From contig CM076197.1 in assembly GCA_038277395.1 (NCBI GenBank), positions 101,520,442-101,584,441 of the forward strand: a DNA stretch of 64,000 nt, given 5' to 3'. A model generated the notes under the pieces. The model made no database searches and was not told where the DNA came from. It saw only the letters and a list, made by a program, of their open reading frames with translations. Each line of letters opens with the position of its first letter. Positions within the stretch are counted from its first letter, which is position 1. This document shows positions 21,303 through 32,439 of this stretch, in pieces. The DNA is from Dryocosmus kuriphilus. Lineage: Eukaryota; Arthropoda; Insecta; Hymenoptera; Cynipidae. The translations under genes and the position numbers were made by a program.

Positions 21303-23259
21303 TTAGGTATTTTCTAGAAGCATTGCTCTAGCTTCTGGAAGCAATGGTCTTTCTGGCTTTACGAAATCAGTTCTTAAACTTGTTATGTACAGATCAGCAG
21401 AGAATAAAAGGCAATGCAGTAAGTCAGTATTTGTGTCAGTACGACTTGTTTTTCTGGTATTGTTTTCCCTGCAACTTTTGAAGTCTTCATTTTTAGCTTC
21501 TTGTGCCTCTTCTGATGATTCACCTATTGGGACAACAAGGGAGTCGATTATGTTGGGACCATGAATTAAAACTTTATGTAATGATGCAGGCATGTAGTAC
21601 TAACTGTATTTTTCTACATACAATTCTGCTGTTTCCAGAAAATGTTTGCGCAACAAGTTTGTATCGACTGGTTTGCCACATGCCAAAAGTTTTAATAGTA
21701 TGTACAACTTTTTTAAAAGTTCTTCATCGAAGCTGGTAATTTTGGAAATCGTCTTATAGTTTTCAAAGAACTTTCTGGATGTGTTTCCATCATTAGAAGA
21801 CCCAAAACCTGGCTTTGGAGTGTCTACAATTAAACCAAGTTGTTGACGAATTTCTCTTTTTATGAGATCTTTCGAGGTATCGCGAACTTCTTTGTCCTCA
21901 TCTTTTCTACATGCCCACATTTTTAGTGACAACCGACAGCTTATGTTTAATACGCATTCCGTAAGTCTGATCCATAAATGAAAAACTTGCAATCCAAACC
22001 TAAATGAATCCTTATTTTCCTCTCTTTGCAGGGCTCGCGTTAAATTATTCATCTGACTTGGTTTTGCTTCGCAGATAGAAAAATTCGCTGCAGATGTTGT
22101 TCCACTAAGATGTTGACATACTTTTCCATCAATCACTGTTCCAATTAGTTCGTGCTCTACATAAAAAAAGGAACCATCAATTTTGACTTCGCTTTTCTTT
22201 AGTCTTTTTATTTGCTTGTCAATATTGCCAAATTCAAGCAAAATTTTTGATTTTGTCTCTTTGGCATATTCAAACATTATCGGCATACAATTTTTTTGCA
22301 AACAAGATCGAGGATTTTTCCAAATTAGTGGCGATGATGGATCTTTTGAGCATTCAAGACGAAGAGGAACCAAGGACATCAAAAAGAGACTTTCATCTGA
22401 ATTTTCAGAATCTTCGAAAAGTTGCTTGTATGGATTAAATCCAGACGTGCCATCACCGCCATATTTCGAGATCATTTTTAAATGCTTTACGTTTTCAGGT
22501 TTGACATCTTTCACTTTTAACAGTCTTGCAGTAGTATGATCCAAAAGGTCTCTTGAAGTCGAACGGTGGCTCCTGTTTCAGTTATATTTATTGCAGTACT
22601 TGGTGGACAAGAATTTCTTTTTACATTAACAACCTGTTTGCAAGTAGGAAGAATATCTGCATTTTTGTCTTGCAAGAGTTTCCTTAAAAGTTCATACTTA
22701 TTTTTTGTCAATTTTAAATCAACAAAAAGTGCTAGAGCTTCATCATTAGTGAAAGGGATTGCATTTTTAGTTTGAACTGCTGATTGAACAATTATAGGGT
22801 TATTTACAATGCCTTTTTAACAATTTCAATCGCAGTTTTGTTGTCCAAAGTCTGTAAATTAGTAAACAAATCAACTTCATCTGCTGAAATTGAGTGTTTA
22901 AGTGCTTCAAATCTTCTTTTCTTGGTTTTCTCGGAGCATTCCCCGAAGCTCTTTGTTTTCCGAATATTTGACGAGGAGGCCTCTGATGATGCTGAAAATT
23001 TTGAGTCTAACCAGGTTTTATTTTGCTGTAGAAACTTTTCCTCACGTTTTTCTTCATCTGGGAAAAATTGTTTCCATTTTTTGGAGAATGCCGGCATAAA
23101 ATAGCGTGTAAGGTTGACGCGAATATGCTCTCGTAAATTGTTAGAAGGATTATACTTTTCCTGTAAATGATTGAGCAGATTTTCTACTGATTTAGAATTC
23201 GAATGTATGAGCACATTGCTCAATTCCCTATTGCAAACTTCGAGAAAATCCATCTTCAA
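21303..23259 (-). pseudogene. Transib (RAG1-related) transposase pseudogene
   Basis: Reading from 23259 down to 21303, the frame segments together give about 640 residues, close to full-length Transib transposase. Recognised family blocks are: a Cys/Pro-rich YELL..LPTCKQV..KRNSCPP stretch (about 22705-22620), SLVPLRL and IWKNPRS (about 22380-22310), CMPIMFEYAKET (about 22280), DGKVCQHLSGTTSA with AKPSQMN (about 22120-22060), SSNDGNTSRKFFENY (about 21790) and MPASLHKVLIHG with SEEAQEAKNEDF (21593-21480). The first catalytic Asp (GGDGTSG, 22452-22454) and the final Glu (AQEAKNED, 21498-21500) are present; I cannot place the second Asp with certainty. Lesions: frameshifts near 22810 and 22555 and a TAG at about 21594-21599 where YSWYYMP is expected. 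The assignment is by recalled family motifs. Confidence 0.85.
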
Positions 23260-24704
23260 AAAATGTCAAGAAACTTGAGAATTGTACTAAATGATATAAC
23301 ATGTAAAAAAACCGCGATTGAAGAAAAACATCATAACCTATAAACACACAGTTCGTAAAAAACACCGTGCTCTCAACAATGCAAGAAAGCCAAAAGACTA
23401 CAAAATAGGTATAAGAATTTAGGAAGTTGGTAAGAGTACGTGTACAAGTATTCGTAACGGCATGAGAAATACAGAAAGTTAAATCCTGAAATCACGTTAA
23501 GAGATACTAAATCAAAGTGATCGCAAATAAGAATGAATAAAGGTAAAAACGAAAAGGCGAGAATGCAGAACAAGTGAGTATCAATGAGAAGTTAGTGCCT
23601 CTAGTGCCGATATTCATTTTTTTGAGGATGTAAGCGTATAACATGCAGTTTCGACGATATCAGTATTGACTATGTGTGCTTAGACGGTAGCGCTGCGGTA
23701 GCCACCTATGAACTAATGGTGATGTACAAAAGCAGAAAAAAGCATTATACCTTATGGAAAAAGTTTTGATTTTTTTTTTTTTTTAAAGATCTGATGCAAT
23801 GAAAACGAAAACTTTTTCTGTAAGATACGCACAAAATGAATTCGAAATATAATCAAAAGATTTCAGTTTCATGAGTTCAGTGTTTTTACTTCCTAGCAGA
23901 CGACAGTCGCTGTTTATCTCGTACGCGTGTTTATGCCGGTTGTCAAGGAGAACACGAGTGCAGTAAAATATGAACTTAGCCAACATCTTTCTGTTTATTT
24001 ATAAAACATTTTTCTTTTCATATTTTCCATAAAACATTCCATATTTATTTATCAGAAATATAAATGTCTACAAAATTTCACTTACAAATCTCTTCTAACT
24101 ACTGCAATCCATTCTTTACGGCGCTGTATTTTATGTTTTAAAACCGGAAAACGATAAAATTGCATTCCAGGTGGAGCATTTTTTTATGCATTTTTACAGT
24201 TAACCACGCAACAACCTCTTGCACCCTTTGCCTTACTTTTCTCCATAATTCTTTACTGAAATAGAGAAATTAAAGAAATACGGTTATGTGCAACTGTCAT
24301 AACAAGACCAAAACAACACTACTGTCAAGCAAGTACTTACGAATGCAAATATTTCTTTCAAAAACTACTTTTTCATTGTTTTCACTGCTCCAAATTATAC
24401 GAATCAACAAAAACTCACCCACAATCACTTTTTTAAGTCCACTTTAAACACACAATTTAAGTAATTTCATTTTTTATACGCGTAGCCAGAGAGGTCCCAT
24501 TAAAAAGACGTCACCATTAATTCTGTAGTCGCCGCCTCGCGCGCTGTCAGTCACTTCTAAATTTTAATTTGGGAATTGCACATAGTCAATAACAGAAAGT
24601 GTTTTTCTTAGAATTACTTTGATTTCATAATGATATCCCCACTTGTAAAATATTTCTAAAAAACTTATTATATACCGTGTATGGCTACGTTAACTAAATT
24701 TTTA
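23260..24704. other. Transib internal non-coding region
   Basis: Sequence between the start of the transposase frame and the inner edge of the right TIR. It contains weak minus-strand open frames (23373-23573, 23783-23986) with no recognisable domain. On the minus strand this is upstream of the transposase and may include its promoter, but I see no clear TATA or initiator that I would call. Confidence 0.4.
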
Positions 24705-25663
24705 ATAAAAATAAAAATAGTGGATCGTTATTGAAACATCAAAAAAAGTTTAAAAAATTTGTTATTAACATTTGACTACACAAAAAAACAAGGTTAAATG
24801 CTAAAAAATAGCCAAATAATGGATTTGTTAATTAAGTTTGGTTAAACAATTATCAAATGTTATCGATTCATAGCAAAAAATCATTCCTGAATAATTGACT
24901 GTTAATTCCGTGAAAAAAGGTATTTTATTCATAAATACATACAATGATAAAATTTTGTTTAAACAATTGTTGTTTACAATAATAAATTGTTTACTTTCAT
25001 CAAAATGTTCTTTAAAATTTATAAGATAGTTATTTACAGTTAATTGCAGCGAAAAAATCAACTTCGTGCCTCCACAAATAGCCAAATGGTGCATTTGTTA
25101 ATTAAAGTAGTTTAAACAATTATTAATTTTAATTTGGTGGTCAAATATTGTACTTAGATTTTATTTCCAAGTAATATGTGATCGATTCAATAGAAAAAAA
25201 TTTATTTATTCCATCAAAAATACCTGATATGGATATTTGTTTATAAAAATTGCTGTTGAAATAACAAATTATTTATCAACTTTTCTTAGTTTAATTAAAA
25301 ACTCTTTTTGTATATAAATTGTTCAAATTTAGTGCGAATCAAGTGACGAATCGCCGCCAATCCAAGCAAAACCATTTTCATTCACTTATTTGTTTATAAC
25401 AAATTCAATAATTTTTTTATTTAATATTGAAGAGAAAACCATTATTTGTTTTTCTATATAATTAACTAACCTTTTTTTCTGACAGTTCAGAAAAAGGACA
25501 GTTAAAATAAAAACAACAATGTATTTTCAAAACATTATTTTCAGGCTCATTAGAGACATTGCATAAAATGCAAAATATATTTTCGAAAAAAGAGGGAGAA
25601 AAAGGAAAGAGTCAACCAAAACCTACCTCTCACTTTTTCCTTATTCTTTCTCCGTCTTTTTTA

Positions 25664-25712
25664 TACTACAGGGGTCCTACATGTTTCGAAGCCATTGAGA
25701 CTTCATCATCAG
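25664..25712 (-). ncRNA. Hammerhead-ribozyme-like motif of the minus PLE copy
   Basis: Minus-strand counterpart of 30997-31045, with CTGATGA, a GAAG/CTTC helix and GAAA in order. It lies about 185 bp past the stop codon, in the 3' region of this PLE copy. Confidence 0.5.
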
Positions 25713-25896
25713 GGAAAATTTACAGGAAACTATAGGTGCTTAAACTTAATTATTAATTTTCAAAAACCTTATATACATAATCACATTCAAATTAATACCC
25801 TATACAATAAAAACTTCTTTTTGGTTCTTCCTATATCATTCATGGATACTCATAATTAATAAATAACAAACTTCACAACCAGTTAATAAGTTTGTC

Positions 25897-27612
25897 TCAA
25901 ACTTTGTTATACTTAGAAAGATCCCTTTTTAGATTAATTGCCTTTTCTCCCTCTCTCTTGATAAATAACATTTCCATAAATTCTCTCTTTTTTTGATTTT
26001 TTTCATTGTAAAGAATTTTGACATCATCCCAATTAAATTCATGTCCATGTGTAATTTTGTGCTTTGATAAAACCGTGTGATATTTTGGATTTCTATGAAA
26101 ATTATTTTTATGTTCTTCTTTCCTAATTTTTAATGTTCTACTCGTTTGTCCTATGTAAACAGCATTACAATCTAAACATTTAAATTTGTAAACAACTCCT
26201 TGTTTATCTAATTTTTCATATTTATCTTTTCCTAATTTTATAATCAAATCACTTTTAAAGGGGACTCTATATATGGTATGTAAACCCATTTTACCTAATT
26301 TATTCTTCAATATTTTTGAAATTTTCCCAAAATATGGTAAAACTACCGTGTTGAATTTGTTATATTCTCTTTCTTGATTTATTCTCCTCTCTATGTTTCC
26401 TTTTTTTATTTGAGAAATTCTAATTTGTATATATTTATTGATAAAATCAATTGGGTAGTGATTGCAAAAAAGAATCTGTTTACAAATTTCAATATTTTTC
26501 TCATGAAAAACTGGATGTGACAATTTTATAGCTCTATCAATTAAATTTTTTACTACTCCAATTTTATTTTGTATAGAATGATTGGAAAGGAAATTAAGAG
26601 TTCGATCAGAACATATTTCCTTTCTATACCAATCTGTAATAATTGAACCTTCATTATTTTTTATAATAGTCAAATCTAGAAAATTTAATTTCCCTTCATT
26701 TTCTTTTTCAACAGTAAATTTTAATCTAGGATGAATACTGTTAAAAGTACTTAAGAGAGTCTCTACATTATTAACATGTACACTAAGAGCGGAATCATCA
26801 ACATATCTAGCATAAAAATCCAATTCAAAATCAATTTTTTCAAAAACTTCTTTTTCTAAGTCTTCCATAACTATCTCAGCAAGAATCGGAGACAACACTG
26901 AACCTATGGGCGTACCAAATTTTTGTTTGTAAAAAATACCATTAAATTTGAAAAAAACTGAATGGAACACATATTTAATAGCATCAAGAAAAAGTGTTTT
27001 TGTGATCTTCGTGTTGTTTTTAATAAGATACCATCTTTTTTCTATAGCCTTTCTGACTCTTTCATAAGGAATATTCGGAAACATAGCTATTACATCAAAA
27101 GATACTAAGATATGATTCAATGGAATTTTTTTATTCTCAATCAATTTTAAAAAAGCAAAGCTATTCTTTATAGAAGTTTTGGACATTTTTATTGAATCCT
27201 TAATAATTGTACAAAGTAATTCTTCTAATTTTCTAGTCGGCGATCCTATTGTTGAGATAACAGGACGTAACGGAAAATTTATTTTGTGAGTCTTTATGAG
27301 ACCGTAAGCTAAAGAAAAATTCGTATTCGAAGTGTCTGTATTAAATTTATTGCTCTTATTGCCCAAAAATTTTTTAATTTTAAACCTTTCAAGGATTTTT
27401 TTAGTACCTTTTTGAATCATTTGTGTAGGATCATTCTCTATGACTTGAAAACTTTCATCATCATTCAGAATTTGAGCCATTTTTGAATTATAATCATTTT
27501 TAGAAATTGCAACTGTTCTATTACCTTTATCAGCTTTGGTAATTAATAAGTTAGGATGATTCTTTAAAAGAGTTTTTGTTTCACAAAGTCCTTCTTTTAG
27601 TTCCTTATCCAA
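25897..27612 (-). CDS. Penelope-like RT / GIY-YIG protein, 5'-truncated copy
   Basis: 571 open codons (first ATG-like position 27612; the frame continues upstream to a 2-bp insertion near 27668 relative to the plus copy). It encodes a Penelope-like reverse transcriptase fused to a GIY-YIG endonuclease, which together copy element RNA at nicked target DNA. Motifs in order: TKADKGNRTVA (residues ~24-34), GLIKTHKINFPLRPVIST, SFDVIAMFPNIP with the first catalytic Asp, FGTPIGSVLSPILAE, ARYVDDSA (Asp pair at nt 26794-26799), LNFLDLTI, and near the C-terminus YKFKCLDCNAVYIGQTSRTL. The N-terminal ~250 residues are missing because the copy is truncated. No stop interrupts the RT or endonuclease domains, so it is young, but it lacks a native start. 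Confidence 0.9.
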   Translation of the reverse strand: MDKELKEGLCETKTLLKNHPNLLITKADKGNRTVAISKNDYNSKMAQILNDDESFQVIENDPTQMIQKGTKKILERFKIKKFLGNKSNKFNTDTSNTNFSLAYGLIKTHKINFPLRPVISTIGSPTRKLEELLCTIIKDSIKMSKTSIKNSFAFLKLIENKKIPLNHILVSFDVIAMFPNIPYERVRKAIEKRWYLIKNNTKITKTLFLDAIKYVFHSVFFKFNGIFYKQKFGTPIGSVLSPILAEIVMEDLEKEVFEKIDFELDFYARYVDDSALSVHVNNVETLLSTFNSIHPRLKFTVEKENEGKLNFLDLTIIKNNEGSIITDWYRKEICSDRTLNFLSNHSIQNKIGVVKNLIDRAIKLSHPVFHEKNIEICKQILFCNHYPIDFINKYIQIRISQIKKGNIERRINQEREYNKFNTVVLPYFGKISKILKNKLGKMGLHTIYRVPFKSDLIIKLGKDKYEKLDKQGVVYKFKCLDCNAVYIGQTSRTLKIRKEEHKNNFHRNPKYHTVLSKHKITHGHEFNWDDVKILYNEKNQKKREFMEMLFIKREGEKAINLKRDLSKYNKV

Positions 27613-28301
27613 GAATGAATTTAGATAATCATTATTGAGAAATTCATTCGATAAACCTATAAATTGTGTGTCCTAAAGTCTTCTATCTTATTATCAGGAA
27701 TTTTTTCAATATTCGTCTCAATATATTTAATAATTTCTAACATTTGAACAGTTTTTTTCTCCCCAAATTTGTTGCTAAAACCTTCCGAATATTTCATTTG
27801 AGTAGATTCTTGGAGAAAATATTTTTAACATGTGGTTTTTACGATCATAGGGTCCGAACGATGTCGGCAGTGAAAAAGGACTTCTTGAAACTAGAGGAAA
27901 AAAACAGAAAAGGGTCTTTCGATTCTCGTTATTACAAGGGGGATGAAGATAGTTTTAGTCACTTTTGCTTTTCTCTGGGAAGTTTTTTCTGTTTGATAAT
28001 TTGGGTTTAGTTTGCGACGTGACTTTCAAGGGGACAGATCGTGGTCTCTCCAAAAAACAGATAAAGTTTTCTTTGCAGTAAAGTAAAAAATAAAAATCTT
28101 TGAAAAACTTTTTGTGGAGAAATCTACTTCAGATTAGTGAATTGCCTTTTTCTAAGAAGTGTTAAATTTCGTAGAAAACGTAATTAAAAGTGAAGTGAAT
28201 ACTTTTTGTTGGTTGTGTATAAAGAAAGTGTTATGTGATTGTGACCTTGATAAGGATTAATTTGGATTAACATTTTTGGATAAGTTTTTAACCGAATTTT
28301 A

Positions 28302-30812
28302 TTGAATTTTCTAATTGATTTTTCCTATATTATAGATTTCATAAACATTGATAGGGAATGGGGTGATGGAATAGATAGAATTGATGGTCCGGTTAGTAGA
28401 ATCAAGAAATTTTATTCAATTAGTAATAAATTGAGAAGTTCTGCCCTAAAAAGAGATTTTCTTAAGAAGTGTAAGATTCATGAGGTTTTGCCAAAAAAGA
28501 TTTTTGATATTAATAAAAACTTCAAAATTGATTACATAAATAAGAATAATAAAGAACAGTATGAGGAAAATACCAAGAAATATAAAAAATCAATCTTGAA
28601 CTTGGCCATAAAAGATTCCTATTTTAAGATACATACTTTAAATCAAGAATTGAAACAAATTTTAAGTTTATTTAGAAACACAAGTCCCAGGGTTCATTAT
28701 CAGAGAATGTTTAGAGAAAGAAACTTTACGTAACAAAACAATCTTGAACAAAAATAACATTTTAGATAAAAAATTTCTGAGAATTATTGATGCACAGGGA
28801 GAGATACAAAAAATGAATCTTAATATCCATTTAGCTATGTCCCAAGGTCAACAAGATCCTTGGTTTTTGAATATCTCTGATGTGGATATTCCGCAAAGAG
28901 TTTTAAATATTTTGAGATTGGGGGAAGGTTTTAGCAACAAATTTGGGGAGAAAAAAACTGTTCAAATGTTAGAAATTATTAAAGATATTGAGACGAATAT
29001 TGAAAAAATTCCTGATAATAAGATAGAAGACTTTAGGACACAATTTATAGGTTTATCGAATGAATTTCTCAATAATGATTATCTAAATTCATTCTTGGAT
29101 AAGGAACTAAAAGAAGGACTTTGTGAAACAAAAACTTTTTTAAAGAATCATCCTAACTTATTAATTACCAAAGCTGATAAAGGTAATAGAACAGTTGCAA
29201 TTTCTAAAAATGATTATAATTCAAAAATGGCTCAAATTCTGAATGATGATGAAAGTTTTCAAGTCATAGAGAATGATCCTACACAAATGATTCAAAAAGG
29301 TACTAAAAAAATCCTTGAAAAGTTTAAAATTAAAAAATTTTTGGGCAATAAGAGCAATAAATTTAATACAGACACTTCGAATACGAATCTTTCTTTAGCT
29401 TACGGTCTCATAAAGACTCACAAAATAAATTTTCCGTTACGTCCTGTTATCTCAACAATAGGATCGCCGACTAGAAAATTAGAAGAATTACTTTGTACAA
29501 TTATTAAGGATTCAATAAAAATGTCCAAAACTTCTATAAAGAATAGCTTTGCTTTTTTAAAATTGATTGAGAATAAAAAAATTCCATTGAATCATATCTT
29601 AGTATCTTTTGATGTAATAGCTATGTTTCCGAATATTCCTTATGAAAGAGTCAGAAAGGCTATAGAAAAAAGATGGTATCTTATTAAAAACAACACGAAA
29701 ATCACAAAAACACTTTTTCTTGATGCTATTAAATATGTGTTCCATTCAGTTCTTTTCAAATTTAATGGTATTTTTTACAAACAAAAATTTGGTACGCCCA
29801 TAGGTTCAGTGTTGTCTCCGATTCTTGCTGAGATAGTTATGGAAGACTTAGAAAAAGAAGTTTTTGAGAAAATTGATTTTGAATTGGATTTTTATGCTAG
29901 ATATGTTGATGATTCCGCTCTTAGTGTACATGTTAATAATGTAGAGACTCTCTTAAGTACTTTTAACAGTATTCATCCTAGATTACAATTTACTGTTGAA
30001 AAAGAAAATGAAGGGAAATTAAATTTTCTAGATTTGACTATTATAAAAAATAATGAAGGTTCAATTATTACAGATTGGTATAGAAAGGAAATATGTTCTG
30101 ATCGAACTCTTAATTTCCTTTCCAATCATTCTATACAAAATAAAATTGGAGTAGTAAAAAAAATTTAATTGATAGAGCTATAAAATTGTCACATCCAGTT
30201 TTTCATGAGAAAAATATTGAAATTTGTAAACAGATTCTTTTTTGCAGTCACTACCCAATTGATTTTATCAATAAATATATACAAATTAGAATTTCTCAAA
30301 TAAAAAAAGGAAACATAGAGAGGAGAATAAATCAAGAAAGAGAATATAACAAATTCAACACGGTAGTTTTACCATATTTTGGGAAAATTTCAAAAATATT
30401 GAAGAATAAATTAGGTAAAATGGGTTTACATACCATATATAGAGTCCCCTTTAAAAGTGATTTGATTATAAAATTAGGAAAAGATAAATATGAAAAATTA
30501 GATAAACAAGGAGTTGTTTACAAATTTAAATGTTTAGATTGTAATGCTGTTTACATAGGACAAACGAGTAGAACATTAAAAATTAGGAAAGAAGAACATA
30601 AAAATAATTTTCATAGAAATCCAAAATATCACACGGTTTTATCAAAGCACAAAATTACACATGGACATGAATTTAATTGGGATGATGTCAAAATTCTTTA
30701 CAATGAAAAAAATCAAAAAAAGAGAGAATTTATGGAAATGTTATTTATCAAGAGAGAGGGAGAAAAGGCAATTAATCTAAAAAGGGATCTTTCTAAGTAT
30801 AACAAAGTTTGA
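28302..30812 (+). pseudogene. Penelope-like RT / GIY-YIG protein, near full-length copy, two frameshifts
   Basis: Three frame segments (28302-28733, 28744-30168, 30186-30812) together give about 825 residues, normal for a Penelope-like element. The N-terminal segment includes the conserved leader (NILRLGEGFSNKFGEKK near 28900). The RT core follows: TKADKGNRTVA, SFDVIAMFPNIP, FGTPIGSVLSPI and ARYVDDSA (YVDD at 29902-29913). The GIY-YIG nuclease has YIG at 30551-30559. Lesions: a frame change near 28735 and a run of 8 A at about 30155 where the minus copy has 6, which shifts the frame after VGVVKK. RT and nuclease residues look otherwise intact, and it differs from the minus copy at very few positions. 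Confidence 0.9.
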
Positions 30813-30996
30813 GACAAACTTATTAACTGGTTGTGAAGTTTGTTATTTATTAATTATGAGTATCCATGAATGATATAGGAAGAACCAAAAAGAAGTTTTT
30901 ATTGTATAGGGTATTAATTTTAATGTGATTATGTATATAAGGTTTTTGAAAATTAATAATTAAGTTTAAGCACCTATAGTTTCCTGTAAATTTTCC

Positions 30997-31045
30997 CTGA
31001 TGATGAAGTCTCAATGGCTTCGAAACATGTAGGACCCCTGTAGTA
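30997..31045 (+). ncRNA. Hammerhead-ribozyme-like motif of the plus PLE copy
   Basis: In order: CTGATGA (30997-31003), a GAAG...CTTC helix (stem II), GAAA, then a short arm TGTAGG...CCTGTA (stem III, with one bulged A and two G-T pairs) followed by GTA as a possible cleavage triplet. Hammerhead motifs are known from Penelope-like elements. Stem I (ttttcc against taaaaaa) is weak, so activity is uncertain. Confidence 0.55.
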
Positions 31046-31865
31046 TAAAAAAGACGGAGAAAGAATAAGGAAAGAGTGAGAGGTAGGTTTTGGTTGACTC
31101 TTTCCTTTTTCTCCCTCTTTTTTCGAAAATGTATTTTGCATTTTATGCAATGTCTCTAATGAGCCTGAAAATAATGTTTTGAAAATACATTGTTGTTTTT
31201 ATTTTAAACTGTCCTTTTTCTGAACTGTCAGAAAAAAAGGTTAGTTAATTATATAGAAAAACAAATAATGGTTTTCTCTTCAATATTAAATAAATAATTA
31301 AAAAAAGGGACAATAAACAATATGATTCGTTTTCAGTCTTTAGGGTTGCCTATAATTACTAATGGATTTCTTTTTTATTGAGATAACGAATGTTTACTCA
31401 ATTTACTAAAAAGATATCTTTTTTATTAAGAAAAAAATTCTGATAATAATATGATGTGAAGTAGTAATTTTTAGAAATTTTTATGTTCGGATTATTATTT
31501 TCGTCTGTATTTGAGGAATGTAATTTTCTGAATAGACTGAAACGAAATCAACCAAAAAATAATTTTTTAAATATTTGTATTGCTGCTGGACATCTTTTTT
31601 GAATAGTTGCTTTCAGTTTTCTTGGTGTTTCTGATTGAATCAAAGCATTTTTTAAAAACCGGTATACTTCAAAAGTCAAAAATTATTTTTTTTTCAATTT
31701 TGTTAATAAATAAACAAAAAAATAAAAGAAAACTTGAAAATCGGCCATGAACGTTCGATGCGAAATTTTATTGTCTTTCATTTAAAAAAGAAAAGTTGAA
31801 ATCGGATAATAATTGTCTTCTAAAAATCAATTTGTCCACGGACGTTTTATTTTGCCCCACTGTGG

Positions 31866-32439
31866 CTACGGCTTGATTTCATGATTTGATGAACTAGAGT
31901 CATAAATTGAAACTGAACATTATTTTAATTTAATTGTTGGAAATGTTTTGGCCTTTGGCCTTGAAATTTAAACATTTTTAAATAAAGGATTCTTTATTTA
32001 AATCCATGAAACAATCAATCGATGCATTTAGCCAACGATATCGTAGCCTCTTCAGGACTGTAACAAGTATTGTTTGACATATATCACTATCATCGAGGAA
32101 TTAATATTAACAATTTGGTTATAAAAATTATATGTTGGAGACTTACCATCTATATATATTTTTCATAAAAGAGTTATTTTTGAATAAAATGTAGTTCTAT
32201 TACTGAGAGCATTTCTAGGTTAGAATATATTTAAACAGAAAATATTAGTTTTATTTTAAAATGAAGATAGATGTATTATTATCTGAGTAAATTTTAAATT
32301 GCATTTAAAGGTTTTTTGATTAATGAATTTGAGTTCCATGATAAAAAATTGTTAAAATTTTGAAAATTAATCTAGACCACATGGTTATGGTCTGCTCCAA
32401 GAAATTGAAGGTTAGGAACTGAAATTAGTATTGAATGGT
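31866..32439. other. Spacer and 3' region of the third PLE
   Basis: The minus strand carries cctgaagaggctacgata followed by a complementary cgttggct near 32030-32070. This resembles the 3' control region seen after the other PLEs, so it probably belongs to the PLE whose coding remnant starts at 32440. No gene. Confidence 0.4.

Larger units (their letters stand above)
25418..31557. mobile_element. Penelope-like inverted dimer inserted in the Transib right arm
   Basis: An insertion of about 6.1 kb. The 11-bp aataatttttt is present at 25407-25417 and again at 31558-31568, consistent with a target duplication; the uninterrupted left arm has it once. Inside, one PLE copy runs on the minus strand (25418 to about 27785) and one on the plus strand (about 27786-31291), with their 3' ends outward. 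The minus copy is 5'-truncated: its match to the plus copy stops at 27785, equivalent to about 28924. The last 265 bp (31292-31557) are unique to this side and unexplained. Confidence 0.8.
18320..31864 (-). mobile_element. Transib element with ~1-kb TIRs, carrying nested insertions
   Basis: The outer ends are CACAGTGGGGC at 18320 and its reverse complement ending at 31864; CACAGTG is also the RSS/Transib heptamer. The 5-bp CTACG lies directly left (18315-18319) and again at 31866-31870, one base beyond the right end. The left arm is 18320-18537 plus 20262 to about 21050; the right arm is about 24705-25418 plus 31558-31864. After removing insertions (18538-20262 and 25418-31557), about 5.7 kb remains, with ~1.0-kb inverted repeats and a transposase gene on the minus strand between them. 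TIRs of this length are unusual for Transib. Confidence 0.8.

Noticed and set aside
22183..23104. Plus-strand open frames of 60-118 codons
   Set aside because: Antisense to the Transib transposase.
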